From Isochrysis galbana (Eukaryota; Haptophyta; Isochrysidales; Isochrysidaceae), in contig CM030936.1 in the NCBI GenBank assembly GCA_018136815.1, positions 124,001-188,000 on the forward strand: 64,000 nt of DNA. Direction: 5' to 3'. The notes under the pieces are model-generated. The model was not told the origin of the DNA, ran no database searches, and saw nothing but the letters and a program-made list of their open reading frames with translations. The position numbers and the translations under genes were made by a program. Of the stretch, positions 29,101 to 38,261 are shown piece by piece; the stretch's first letter is position 1; each line of letters begins with the position of its first letter.

Positions 29101-31676
29101 TTGAAGACGCGGGCGGCCGACTCAAGAGCGGCACGACGTCCGGGTTCTTGGGAAAGCCATTGGCTGCTGACGGCGGAGAGGTACGTGCAGGGCGGGTGGG
29201 CGATGACTAGGTCCCAACCTAGGTTTTGGACATGAAGCGCGTCGCCTTGGAAGTGGGGCACGTAGTCAATCTCGGAAGGATATAAATCGCACGTAGCTAC
29301 ATCAGCTCCGGCGAGTAGGAACATGGAGGAGACGACGCCGCTAGTCTCACCAACGACGAGAACTCGTGGGGCGTGACAGCCAGAAGTCAGCCCGTCTTGG
29401 ACTTGTTGACTCGTCTTCGTGAGCTCAGCGCAAAGCTCATCGAAGTGCTTGGGTAGCGCGGCGGCAGGCGAGGCTAAGGTGCCACTGCGCGGCCGGCGGA
29501 GCTCTTGGGCTGCCTCCGTGAGGTGCCGAGGTAATACCACCGCAGAGCCGCTCGCTCGTGCACGAAGAGAGGCGAGAGCGTGGAGAGCGGGTGACGGGGT
29601 ATCATCGCGGGTGCCGACATCGGAGTTGTTTCGAGAGGAATCGAAGGACTGGATCGCGGACGCATTGATCGCTGCCACGCGCATGATGGCGGTGGCAGTG
29701 GTATCGAGAGGCAGGCAGTGCTTGGAGGCTGCGACCGGTGGCCGCGGCGACGTAGGACGAATGGAAGTAGACTCGGATATCGACGACGTGGAGACAGGCT
29801 CGGAGGACGGGATTGACGAAGAAACTCGGAGAAGTGGGGTGTCGGATTGCGGCGACGGACGCCGCGGCCGCGAGACCACCGGTGAGAGACATGAAGGACA
29901 TGGCTTAGAGACTCGGTTGGGCTGGCTCAATGGGCGTAGAAGCTCGGTTTGGGAGGCGGCCGTTCCTCGACGTGCAAGGGAGTTGTGGTCACTCTCCATG
30001 GTCACGTCGGGAGAGGAATCGGGCCAGGCATAGACTTCGTTGCAATCTGTCGTCGGCGGGGTCGGCGCCGGCGAAAGAAGGGACGTGGCTGTCGAAGAAG
30101 CCGGCTGCGGGGAAGGCTGAGGCCAGGGTGGTGGCTCTGCGGCAGCGGCTGGTGTGGGTGGTGGCCGAAGAGGTTCTGCAATGCGAAGCATTCTTCGGAG
30201 GACTTGGCTCGGGCTAGCGGGTGCATGGACCGCTAAAATTACGGCGGATTCAGACTCGAATTCGGAAGACTCGGCGACTTGAGAGAGGCTAGGAGACGGC
30301 TGTGCCAGCTCCTCCATGGCTCTTGACTGATGGGATGGCGTGGGAACGCCGGTGGTCGACCGCGGACTCCGCGGTGACGTTGATTTGTGCTCGGACTCGG
30401 ACTCGTCGTTCCTAGCGTGCTGGACGCCAAAAACAGGGCTAATTTTCGAAATGGGAACGGACGGGGCCGGCCCAAAGGTGAAGCCCCCTGGCGTCGCAAC
30501 CGTCGATGAGGACGAAGCGGACGCTTGTGATGACAATAGGGGCACGGTGGCCAGCACCGGTTGGCTCGGTGCGGCCGTAATCTCGGACTCGGTGACGGGC
30601 TTGATTACGCGGGCTCGGGATGCACTGTCTTGTGCAATTGGACTCGGACTCGGAACGGAAACGGAAGGGATCGGCTCGGCGGCGTGCAGCTTGCTGGAGT
30701 GGCAGGCCGGCTGCGGCGAGACTCGAAACGGTGGCTTGGACAAGGACACAGTGGCTGTCGTCGAGGGCTTCGGCGTCAGCTTGTGTTTGGACTCGATACG
30801 CGGTGGCTCGTGAAACGGGGCTCGGGTATGGTTGGAATTCTGGACGTGACCGGAGTTTCCAAATGACTCAGACTCGGGGCGCGGAGGACCGAAGGTGAAC
30901 ACTCCCGCGGAAGGAGTGGTCGTCAGAGGCTCAGTGGGTGGCTGGAGCTCCGTTAATCCTGCGGTCGACCGCGTGGTAGGACTCGGTGACGTTGTAAACT
31001 CGGACTCGGACTCGGACTCGGATGGCTCAGAACGGGGTTTGCTCAAAACAGGCTTGGACTCGAACTCGAAAGAAAGTGGGGAGGAACCGGAGAACTGCGC
31101 CTCCATCGTCGTAGCGATGGAGACTGGTGATACCGGTGATGACTGGACTGGGCTCAGACTCGTAGATGGGCTCGCGGTGGCGTAGGACGAAGAGGGTAAT
31201 TCTGAACGTGACTTGGACTCGTACTCGTACTCGGGAGACGTTTTGTGGCTCGGACATGCGAAATTTGATTTGAGAGATTGAAGGTTGGATTGGGCCTGCG
31301 GCGGCTGGATTTTCGCAGACCGTGAGGTCTTGGACTGTTGATGCTTGGGGAGTGGCGTGGGATAGCGGTTGAGCGGCTTGAGTTGATAGAGAGGCGGTGA
31401 CGGTTGACTTGGTTTTGAGGACTCGTGCGTGATATCGAGAATCAGGATGGAATTATCGGCATTGGGAGAAATAGGGGCAATCGGCGAGGAGGCAGGAGAA
31501 AGAGGGGGATGGAGGTGGCAGGGCTTGTCTGGAACTTGGGGAATCTTGGGGTACCGGTCAAGGGCCGTAGAAGTACTCGGCCGTAGTGTAATACGATCTT
31601 TTGGTGGGTGGCGTTCAGGCCCACTACCCTGGACTGGTAGCGGGGTAACAGCGCGGACGTGGGCCCCGCCGGCGAC
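26142..31676 (-). CDS. Ty3/gypsy pol, N-terminal part: Ser/Pro region, DNA methyltransferase-like, protease, RT
   Basis: Open from the codon after gag TAG (31679-31677) to TAG 26144-26142; first Met at 31106. The first ~570 residues from that Met are Ser/Pro/Glu-rich (repeats of SESESE and SP). Residues ~575-775 are methyltransferase-like (see separate entry). A linker follows (PFSPWTAPPPA...RPKTEAQARLEKDWEK), matched by the relic at 3412-4285. An aspartic protease has its active site at LADTGAGPSVVT (~27770). RT starts near 26650 (KMESAGIIRKSNSSWASRVV, VRFCVDYRDVN, DLASGFWGIPI) and reaches the YLDDV catalytic box (~26180), immediately before the TAG. RNase H and integrase follow in the same frame. 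Nearest alternative: two separate proteins after nonsense mutation. Confidence 0.9.
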   Translation of the reverse strand, partial: VAGGAHVRAVTPLPVQGSGPERHPPKDRITLRPSTSTALDRYPKIPQVPDKPCHLHPPLSPASSPIAPISPNADNSILILDITHESSKPSQPSPPLYQLKPLNRYPTPLPKHQQSKTSRSAKIQPPQAQSNLQSLKSNFACPSHKTSPEYEYESKSRSELPSSSYATASPSTSLSPVQSSPVSPVSIATTMEAQFSGSSPLSFEFESKPVLSKPRSEPSESESESEFTTSPSPTTRSTAGLTELQPPTEPLTTTPSAGVFTFGPPRPESESFGNSGHVQNSNHTRAPFHEPPRIESKHKLTPKPSTTATVSLSKPPFRVSPQPACHSSKLHAAEPIPSVSVPSPSPIAQDSASRARVIKPVTESEITAAPSQPVLATVPLLSSQASASSSSTVATPGGFTFGPAPSVPISKISPVFGVQHARNDESESEHKSTSPRSPRSTTGVPTPSHQSRAMEELAQPSPSLSQVAESSEFESESAVILAVHAPASPSQVLRRMLRIAEPLRPPPTPAAAAEPPPWPQPSPQPASSTATSLLSPAPTPPTTDCNEVYAWPDSSPDVTMESDHNSLARRGTAASQTELLRPLSQPNRVSKPCPSCLSPVVSRPRRPSPQSDTPLLRVSSSIPSSEPVSTSSISESTSIRPTSPRPPVAASKHCLPLDTTATAIMRVAAINASAIQSFDSSRNNSDVGTRDDTPSPALHALASLRARASGSAVVLPRHLTEAAQELRRPRSGTLASPAAALPKHFDELCAELTKTSQQVQDGLTSGCHAPRVLVVGETSGVVSSMFLLAGADVATCDLYPSEIDYVPHFQGDALHVQNLGWDLVIAHPPCTYLSAVSSQWLSQEPGRRAALESAARVFKSMASATAPFVAVENPRMHAEARRLVGGLTPTQFVQPWEHGTGHQKATGLYLTKGLPPLQPTCVVDGRESAMANLSPSPHRGALRSRTYVGVAGAMATHWMPVLLRHLSQQGDQPSTKKLSALELLACARRSLSDRPSLSSTEATAYEPWSALHRYERGRESSEVSSDPVVSRPATPESDNHEDQKETHDNHDNDTPLYASESTLHDPFSPWTAPPPARASSPRPTTPTTLRKRRQQWQAFGVNGDQKWSNVTLETADEIRAQALAGRGADEESDLAAAVRAPIEFVEAKGIRAEELASLVRRPKTEAQARLEKDWEKMSDHPRHPTDKRGLGYTSPKLSPCTATNEDDPSRPSATIAAVGLPEETTITTTTNSPEQPRCRPTPSPSDTIAHVTAHRPDSVVDTLPSAYPRHCLYVRDLVVCRSGEATGKEGVILADSALTVNSTLADTGAGPSVVTTSLLSSLPKDACVERLPQAVVTPLHGPDGLPLITRGKARIVFSVGGFLFRHTFMVIEGNPMLLLGNDFLATHAASIQLASDSADGSITLGAPSTVAPLEVNGSPSPDAPPIFRVSTSPIAVVPVSMTCAQVCPTSANPITTDFFRGPQATKNDNQLVTEPLFSTADEFAAKAPASCGSEYLLYTHEPITIPAYHRATFHVRIPLALREHEDCAMLVDRLPTRETIDSSPLVIPQVERSNADHTIAVTVVNTDPKPLHLPSFHPVASLQVRFKIHAGTYRRVGAVNSPDVIESLDEDQRKLLEAAKIDPEGRLSMPQREQVRRLLARRIAAFAIDPTNPNHTHVMEVELPLNPGAEAHRHAPSRVGREGEKIIEDEVCKMESAGIIRKSNSSWASRVVLVTKKDGSVRFCVDYRDVNSKLRLEDSPLPLTVEAIDRLSSGQGNLDSLFLCTLDLASGFWGIPIKESDKHITAFTTHRGKYEFNYLPFGVQSGPSYMCRLMDAVLGGLAWEICMPYLDDVGAWSTGVGDSL
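28790..29385 (-). other. DNA methyltransferase-like domain inside the gypsy polyprotein
   Basis: Read on the minus strand the domain shows RVLVVGETSGVVSSMFLLAG (SAM-binding motif I) followed by an acidic CDLYPSE, then WDLVIAHPPCTYLSAVSSQW (motif IV with PPC), FVAVENPRMH (motif VI-like, ENP), FVQPWEHGTGHQKATGLYL and RSRTYVGVAGAMATHW. This order and the HPPCTYL/ENP variants resemble the phage-type SAM-dependent DNA methyltransferase family related to cytosine-5 enzymes. The candidate nucleophile Cys of PPC is retained. It lies between gag and protease, with no frame break, so it would be made as part of the polyprotein. Activity is not proven; substrate specificity unknown. Confidence 0.75.
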
Positions 31677-33350
31677 CTACTGGGCCGGACGGAGAACAAC
31701 CATCGTGCGGAGGCGGCGGTGGACTTCTGGGTCGTTACCACACTCGCCACTGCCGCCTTCGCAGAGAAAACGAATGTACGGTTGGCAAACGACGGGGTTA
31801 TGAGCTCCGTCGCCCGTGCCATACTTCCACAGGTCTGCCTCGGGCGTACCAGATGGAGCCCGGGGACGAAAGGCGCAGTACGCGCAGCCGTTGGCGTCGG
31901 TCCACTCCTTGACGTCGCGGTCTAAGTCGTCGAGACGCGGCGCGGTCATGGTGGCATCGGAGGGGCGGCAGCGCGTGAGCGCAGCGCGAAGGGCCGGGTG
32001 ACCCGCGTAACGAGAAATTTGCCAGAAGCGGGCTCGCGCTCGAGACCAGCTACCTAGATCCCATTCCGAGAGGCCCGAATCGGCCGGAAGCCCAAGGCCG
32101 TTCGGAGGGGGCTCACATTGGCGACGAGAAGACGTGCTTTTGCCGAGGGGACGGTCAAGAAGTGCGTCCGGTAGCGGAGACGATGCGGAGTAATTCGTAG
32201 GTGGAGGAGGAGCCCGACGATTGTCAGCGCCAGTCGTCTTGCGGTTCGAGTTGTTGTTTTGCGATTTTAATGCCTCGGCCACCGCCGCTTGGACGGCGGC
32301 GACCATCGAAGCCGTAGTGTCCACGGGATTAGAGGCAGCCTTAGCAACCTTGGCGGTCTTGGTGGGCTTGGAAGTAGTCGCCGGCGGCGTCACGGCGGCG
32401 ACCGTGGTGACCGACGCTTGTTGTTGGCCAGCGCGGGCTTGTTCGTACGGGCTCAGGTAGCGCTGGCAGAGGTTGACGCACGAAAGGGCCGAACGAGGGA
32501 GCTCGTGGTTCTCGACGCGGAAGCGAGTCTTTGCAAGACACTCGCCGAACTTGGTCGCGTTATCCACGCCGCGAGCCGCGTCGACCTTGTCGTTCCGGAT
32601 GATGGACTCGAATCGTTGATTGATATCGTGCGACATGTTTGGGTGGTCCCAGACCGTCGTGGCATCCACCTTCGCGTCACCCATCTTGCGGACGTACGCG
32701 CGCACCAAATTCTTGGATAACTCTAAGAGATCGGAGCCGGCTTCACGGGCTACGAGCCTGTCCCACTCCATGGAGGCGGAGTCTTTGGCGAAGCCGGGCA
32801 CGTTGGCCGCGAAGGTGGCGTCGCACTTGCGGAGAAGCACGTCGCAGGCCAGTGCGGGGTTGAGAGAGAGGACCGGGTCTTCGGCGAGATCGAGGAGGAA
32901 GGCGTAGATCCTTTGGTTGCCGGTGGTGCACAAGTTGGCGGCCGCTAGCAAGGATGTAAAGATTTCACGGTGGTCGCAGCCGAGCGAGAGGGCGCGCTCG
33001 AGCGGCTTGATGAAGGACAGACGAAAATCATTCCAGGAGGTGGCCGCTGTCTGGACGTTGTCCGAGGCCAGGCCCTTCGGGAACTTGATCTCGGAAAGCT
33101 CTTTGCCCATTCGGACTTGGTGATGGAGGGTGCGGTCGAGGAAGAAGCGGCTCCGAGCCCACTTGGTCACGTGCTCCTTCTCGAAAAACACGCGGTAGTG
33201 CCAAACATTGCCGGCTCGAGAGAGGCCGCCGTTGAGAATGGCGTGGATGAGCTCGAAATCGTCGGACTTCCTGTAGAGAGAGGCTACCTCGTAGGCGGCA
33301 TCCTCAAACAGTTGGCCCCACGAGGCTAGGATGACCTCTCGCTCAGAAGC
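31677..33350 (-). CDS. Gag (capsid and C-terminal zinc-binding region)
   Basis: The frame from ~33350 (EREVILASWGQLFEDAAYEV) to TAG 31677 encodes a helical capsid-like region (first Met 33191). It is followed by an Ala/Thr-rich linker and a C-terminal Cys/His region (CAYCAFRP...H...C....C) in place of a standard CCHC knuckle. The N-terminal gag segment lies in two other frames (see 33326-33926), so gag is interrupted by at least two frame changes upstream. Its TAG is directly followed in frame by pol. Confidence 0.75.
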   Translation of the reverse strand, partial: ASEREVILASWGQLFEDAAYEVASLYRKSDDFELIHAILNGGLSRAGNVWHYRVFFEKEHVTKWARSRFFLDRTLHHQVRMGKELSEIKFPKGLASDNVQTAATSWNDFRLSFIKPLERALSLGCDHREIFTSLLAAANLCTTGNQRIYAFLLDLAEDPVLSLNPALACDVLLRKCDATFAANVPGFAKDSASMEWDRLVAREAGSDLLELSKNLVRAYVRKMGDAKVDATTVWDHPNMSHDINQRFESIIRNDKVDAARGVDNATKFGECLAKTRFRVENHELPRSALSCVNLCQRYLSPYEQARAGQQQASVTTVAAVTPPATTSKPTKTAKVAKAASNPVDTTASMVAAVQAAVAEALKSQNNNSNRKTTGADNRRAPPPPTNYSASSPLPDALLDRPLGKSTSSRRQCEPPPNGLGLPADSGLSEWDLGSWSRARARFWQISRYAGHPALRAALTRCRPSDATMTAPRLDDLDRDVKEWTDANGCAYCAFRPRAPSGTPEADLWKYGTGDGAHNPVVCQPYIRFLCEGGSGECGNDPEVHRRLRTMVVLRPAQ

Positions 33351-33927
33351 ATCACCGGCGAGGCTTGGATCGACGGGATGGCGCCGACCGCCGGATTTGG
33401 AAGCGAGCGGAGGCCCGCGACGGTGGGTGGAGGTTGGGGATCAGAAACAGGCTTGGCTGACGGGACAGGAACAGGCGTATTGGGTCCGGGATCGGAAATC
33501 GAATTCGGCGGAACGGAGAACGGCGCGGCGGGCAAAGGTTGAGAAGGGAACTTAACCGAGGCCGGAGGGGCACCATGGAGTTGTCTCCTTCTTCCACAAG
33601 CGGTGGCGAGGTTTCGACTCGAGACGAAGTCGTAGTGCCCGCTCGGCCCTGCTGTAGAATGTTGAGTATCGTGTTGAAGGTAGACCCCACCTCCCGTTGA
33701 AATTCTTCGTGGCGTTGGGCGGCTTGGAGGGTAGAGGACTCGAGGCGGTCGACAGCGCCGCGGAGAGCCTCAATCTGGACTTGTTGGTCCATGATTTGGG
33801 CGGCGCCGACGGTGGCGGTCGGAGGTGGAACGAAGTTACGTTTGGGGTACGAGTACGTCGACGACGGGGTGGAACAAACTCTTCATATGGTGGGGGCTCG
33901 AAAGGAGGGAGGGACCGGACGGAACCC
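33326..33927 (-). pseudogene. Gag N-terminal segments, frame-broken and cut by the gap
   Basis: MDQQVQIEALRGAVDRLESS (from 33792) is a plausible coiled-coil start. After ~33570 the sense frame changes to a Pro-rich stretch (PAAPFSVPPNSISDPGPN, to ~33340), then changes again into the capsid frame. Upstream 33830-33927 reads a Pro/Arg-rich peptide that runs into the Ns. Two indels, or assembly errors, separate the parts. Confidence 0.6.
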
Positions 33928-34027
33928 NNNNNNNNNNNNNNNNNNNNNNNNNNNNNNNNNNNNNNNNNNNNNNNNNNNNNNNNNNNNNNNNNNNNNNNNN
34001 NNNNNNNNNNNNNNNNNNNNNNNNNNN
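33928..34027. other. Assembly gap (100 N)
   Basis: Exactly 100 N, a conventional scaffold placeholder of unknown true length. The missing 5' LTR and gag start of the gypsy element may lie here. Confidence 1.
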
Positions 34028-34772
34028 TGCGCATTCATAGCTCTTTAGCCACTTGTATCTTTGAAATCTCGCTGGCGGGCGTTTTCTCTTCAGAGATCCC
34101 ATCCTAAGTCCTTCGAATTTCTGCTCGTTCGGCTTGCCACATGAGGCCGCCGCGTATCTCTCTACCCATTCGAGTGAGCGCGCCAGGCTGCTGTAGTCGG
34201 CCGCCATAAGTTGCGTGTCGTCGGCGAATTGGCTTATTTTGAGCTCGGCTCCGTTAACCGTGATTCCCTCTATGTCTTCGTCTTCGTTGATCGCCCGTGT
34301 CAGCGCTTCCGCTGTTAGAAGGAAGGCCAGCGGCGATAGCGGGCACCCTTGAGGGACTCCACTCGCGACGTTGAATGGGAAGCTTCTGCCTCCGTTGGCC
34401 TTTATGTATCGTATGGGTTTTGCCTCGGAGTTGGTTAGGGCCCTCGCGTATTTTCGGAAATCCTCTCCGAATTTGAGTTATTCAAGGACGAGGTGATAGA
34501 ATTCCCAGTTCACTCTGTCGAAGGCCTTTTCCCAATCTAGCGCTAGAAGTAGCCCAGGCTCCCCCGTTTCTTCGAGGTAAGCGTGCGTCAGTTGCAGTAG
34601 ATGCGTGGCTTCGCCGATCAGGCGGTGTGGGACGAAGCCTAATTGGTCTTTCGAAATGATGTTTCCGATCACCTTTTTCAATCTATTCGTGAGTATCTTA
34701 GCTAGTATTTTGTAATCGCTTTGGAGCAGCGTTATAGGTCTATAGTTCCTAGGGTCTCGTGTGTCTGGGAAG
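34028..34772 (-). pseudogene. LINE-type reverse transcriptase fragment
   Basis: The minus-strand frame reads RDPRNYRPITLLQSDYKILA, DQLGFVPHRLIGEATHLLQL, LALDWEKAFDRVNWEF, GVPQGCPLSPLAF and FADDTQLM, which are RT motifs 1-5 of a non-LTR element with FADD as the catalytic box. One in-frame TAA at ~34478 interrupts it between motifs. It begins abruptly near 34772 (no endonuclease upstream) and runs into the gap at 34027. Whether it belongs to the same family as the LINE at 39599 is unknown, since that copy has no RT. Confidence 0.85.
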
Positions 34773-36382
34773 TGAGGGAAGGAGGGAAGCGGGCGTGGCT
34801 TCGATAGTCAGCTTTACAGCCGCGTGCGTGGTGAGGCTATTAAAAGGTTTTTTTACCTGCCCCCTGCCCCCCATACCCCCCCCCCCCCCGACGACCCCCC
34901 TCTGCCCCACAAAAATCCATGGCGTCGGTGACTGAGTCTGAGTGACTCCCCCCCTCCCCCGCCTTGTCAGGTGGCGTTCAGTCGAATATGGGACATAACT
35001 AAAGTTGAGCCATGGTCCATTTACAATATTACTCGAATGCATGTGCAAACATAACAATAATTGAGTCCACTGGTAGCTAGCAATCATACGTCTGGCGCAC
35101 GGCTTCAGGAGCAGAGGAGCAGAGGAGAGAAGCAGGTTTCGTCAGATGCGCATCCGATAACGCAGTTTCCGGGGGTTTTACATTCCCTTAAAAGCATGGG
35201 GGGGGGGGGCTGCCATGCAATATATTGATTAATAAGGTCCCTTTCCGAGTTCACAATATTCTGCAATGCTACATTATTTATCGAGTTTACAACAATAACC
35301 AATAACCGAATGCTTGGTCCATCCATACGCCTGCCGCACGGCTTCCATGCTTCCTTCCCCGTCTTCATGAGAGTGATGAGTTGCAATCACTTCGACATTC
35401 GCACGGCGTGGAACTTTCGTCTGGATGTGAACCCCGTTGAGATTTCGCCAGATGCACGCCGTGCGTGCGCCTGGAAAGCAGGGACGCCATGCGTGCGTAT
35501 GGCGATTTCGTCAGGTGCACGCCGTCGACCGTCGAGCACCGGGCGCGATCTGTGCAATGGGTCCCGCACGCGGTGCGTTCATCCCTCATGTTGTATGAGA
35601 TGCACGCACAGGACGAAGGAGGCCGCTGGGTTCAAGAGTTTGTTTTTCGATGTTGTGCAATGACAGAGTAGCCGTTGCAGGTTGCGGGCATTTGCGGTAT
35701 GTATGTGAATGTGATGCGCTGGTGTTCATGTTCATGCCTATGCGATCGCTAGCGGTAGCGCGCGTGTCACGCTAGAGATGATGGTGGCCGCCCGACCAAC
35801 ACCAGACATGTCCAAGCGCCGCACGGCGCGACGGCGCGAAGGGCAGCCTAATGCGAGAACAACCTATAAGCATCGCATTAGCTCTACTTGCGTTTACGGA
35901 TGGTATGGCCGACGCCAAGCAACATGAGAACGTGAAGTGACGATGAGGAGTCACTCGAGGAGCAGGGAAGCACACAACACCATGCGCCATGTAGCGGAGT
36001 AGCAAACATCGCACCGACCTAGCCCATTGACGCGCACGTGAGCAACGTGCGCGCTAGAATTATAAGTTTATGACGCGAGCCAGTGATGAGTATGCTTCGA
36101 CATGATTCGTTGCATCATTGTGATTGCTCTCTAGTACTCACGCGCAGCAGTGGCATCGTGTGGTAGCTCGCGAGAGCAGGCGGGCTGATGGTGCTGACAG
36201 CACAAGTGAGATGGTGCAAGTATTTCACCCTCTTGTGCTGGCCCGGTCAGCCTCGCACGTCAATCACGATAGAGAAAGCCGCTCTAAAAATGAGGGACGC
36301 GGATTACGCCTGCGGAGGTCAATCTCAAAGTACCTGCCCCAGCACCAATCTAATTGATCCATGCGATCGGCCGCAGTAACAA
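34773..36382. other. Intergenic with diverged local duplications
   Basis: No gene supported. ATACG(T/C)CTG(G/C)CGCACGGCTTC occurs at 35088 and 35326 with related sequence before each, a diverged ~235-bp tandem duplication. GATTTCG(C/T)CAG(A/G)TGCACGCC occurs twice in 35440-35525. A poly-C run at 34880 and a poly-G run at 35200 are present. Confidence 0.45.
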
Positions 36383-38261
36383 TCATGCTCCTAAATGCAC
36401 CTTGGCTTTCATCGCAGACGCTTCAAAGGTCGGGGCGTTGATTCGAAATGCTGAGGAGAAGTCACGCAGTTGAGCCATGAAGTCGTCCGATGCGCGCTCA
36501 TCATGATGAGGCACCTTCGAAAGCTCCGAGGGCCAGAGCTCGCCGACGTAGAACTCGCGCAAATACATGAAAGATTCACGGCTAGCGTGGTACAACTCGA
36601 AGAATACGGTGCAATCGCGGTTCAGTCCCTGCTGGGGTATGATGGTGGCGCCGCCAGGGTGCTGAGGCAGCCATGCCTTGAGATCAAGTACCTGACGAGT
36701 GAGTGCAAGGGGTTCTGAGCATGCAAGACTCCCCAAGCGCTCACGCAAGCAGGCAAAGGGCGTTGCTCCGAGCGTACTCGGTTGGCACGCTCCCTGAGCG
36801 GGAGGCATCCACATGGTGGCAGAGCAGGGGATCCCGTGCACACCATGCCATCCATTGTGACATAGCAGGCGCCCGCCTCATTCTGCCGTACAATATCCTC
36901 CCATTCGTGCATCGTGATGCGAGACTTGAAGTCTCCCTTTTTACGGGCGACGCATTCCTAAGACGAGAGAGGGTGTGGCGGTCGTTGTGATCTATTCAAC
37001 CTCCTCACACATGTCAATGAGGCCAACTCCTTGGGCGTGGCACCTGCAGGAGCCGATAGCCGAGCCATTTGGCTGCCTCGTCCATATCGTCGAGGGTTGC
37101 AACATCGAAGTTAAAGTCTCGGCTGGTCCCGACAGCAGCGGCTTCCAGAAAGAGCAAGATGCGGTCAAAAGTGAGGCAGTCGATGGGGACCATCACACTC
37201 GGCCGCACCTCCTCGGAGCGGACTGCCTCGGTCAAAGCGATGCATGGCCGCAACAAGCGGCGTGATACGGGAAACATCTCACCATCAGAAGTGTGGATTT
37301 CTACGAGGTTGTGCCGCAGCCGCTCCTTACGCTTCTCCCAGCCAATCAAGTGCAAGCCTTGGACCACAGCCCGTTGCGAATTGGAACCGACATAGGTGCT
37401 TGAGGGCAGCACCCGAAAAAAAGTGGTTGGGACGATGGATCCGCGGAAGCAGTGGCTATCAATGGCAGCGTCCGCCTCGTCCAGGGCAGTGGGCTCGCCC
37501 TGCGTGCCAACCATTGCGGCAGCCCCCCCCTCGCCCACGGTACCGCCTGCAGCGTGCAGTGCTTCTTCAGCCTCAGCGGCTGCCGCCTGTGCCATAGACA
37601 CCACTCCAGAAACCCGCAGTGCCAACTGGGCGCCATCGTGAGGAACAATGATGAGCTCATTGTCCGAGACGATGGAACCAAACATGAGCTTGGACAGCAG
37701 CTTCCCAAAGGACCCGCAGTCCAGGTCAATTGGTGGGTGACCATCCGGCAATGGGTCCAGAAGCTGAGCCTCGATTGCTACCTCTGCCAACGGCTCCGCC
37801 TTGGTGGGATCAAAAGGGACCCATTCGTAGACCTCACCGTCGCACACACGGAGTGAGAGGCGCTGCGCCTCATCGAGTAGCACGCAGTCCCGCTCGGCCG
37901 CCGGATCCACCTGCACCTCGAGCACGAAGTCGCCTCCAGGCCGGCAGAGGAATACACTCACGGACGTCGAGACGAGCGCCACCGCGGCCGCCCGTAGGTG
38001 GTCGTGGACGTGCTGGGCGACGACGGCGCGCTTGACGTACGAGCCATTCGCAGTGAGACCCGACTTCTCTCGCGCGACCACTTGGAGGGCGATGCCGTTC
38101 TGGTTGACCACCTCTCTTCGGAGCGGGTCGGTCTGCGACCACGGGCGCTGAAGCGCAGTTTTCTCGAGCTTACTGACGCCCCCTCGCGCATGAGCGTCGG
38201 CCTGCGAGGCGAGCGCGCGCTTATGCTCGCCCTGATGCCCCGACGCCTTGAAGTTGACCAT
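36383..38261 (-). CDS. SKP1/BTB-like domain plus cytochrome b5 domain protein, three exons
   Basis: Model: exons 38261-37044, 36957-36844, 36691-36383; both introns are phase 0 with CAG|GTGCC...TTAG|GAA and ATG|GTGTG...TCAG|GTA. ~546 aa, start MVNFKASGHQ, stop TGA. Residues ~310-405 look like a SKP1/BTB fold (VEIHTSDGEMFPVSRRLLRP ... DEAAKWLGYRLLQ). Exons 2-3 give a cytochrome b5 domain: DLKAWLPQHPGG (haem His in HPGG) and TVFFELYHASRESFMYLREF (second His), then a short polar tail. Earlier residues are a mixed domain I do not recognise. Cytochrome b5 carries electrons; SKP1/BTB folds mediate protein contacts, often in ubiquitin ligases. The joint role is unknown. The exon joins restore the b5 domain exactly, which supports the model. 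Confidence 0.8.

Larger units (their letters stand above)
22838..33927 (-). mobile_element. Ty3/gypsy chromovirus-type retrotransposon carrying a methyltransferase-like domain
   Basis: The element reads right to left: gag N-terminus (33926-33326, frame-broken), gag (33350-31677), Ser/Pro region, DNA-methyltransferase-like domain, protease, RT, RNase H, integrase with H2C2 zinc motif and DDE core, C-terminal chromodomain (to 23451), then LTR. RT-RNaseH-IN order and the chromodomain place it in Ty3/gypsy chromoviruses. The 5' LTR and primer-binding site are not present; the assembly gap at 33928 replaces them. One frame runs from ~33350 to 23451 with only two stops, both TAG (31677, 26142). Together with intact-looking motifs, this suggests a fairly recent insertion. 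Confidence 0.9.

Noticed and set aside
29419-30033. Plus-strand open frames across the gypsy polyprotein (also 30340-30813, 32289-32720)
   Set aside because: Opposite strand of the Ser/Pro-rich polyprotein; no domain signal.
23451-33350. TAG reassigned as a sense codon in this organism
   Set aside because: The acyltransferase gene at 11483 ends with TAG exactly where its family ends, so TAG works as a stop in a host gene here.
37244-37856. Plus-strand frames opposite the SKP1/b5 gene
   Set aside because: Shadows; the minus-strand exons join with consensus splice sites into recognisable domains.
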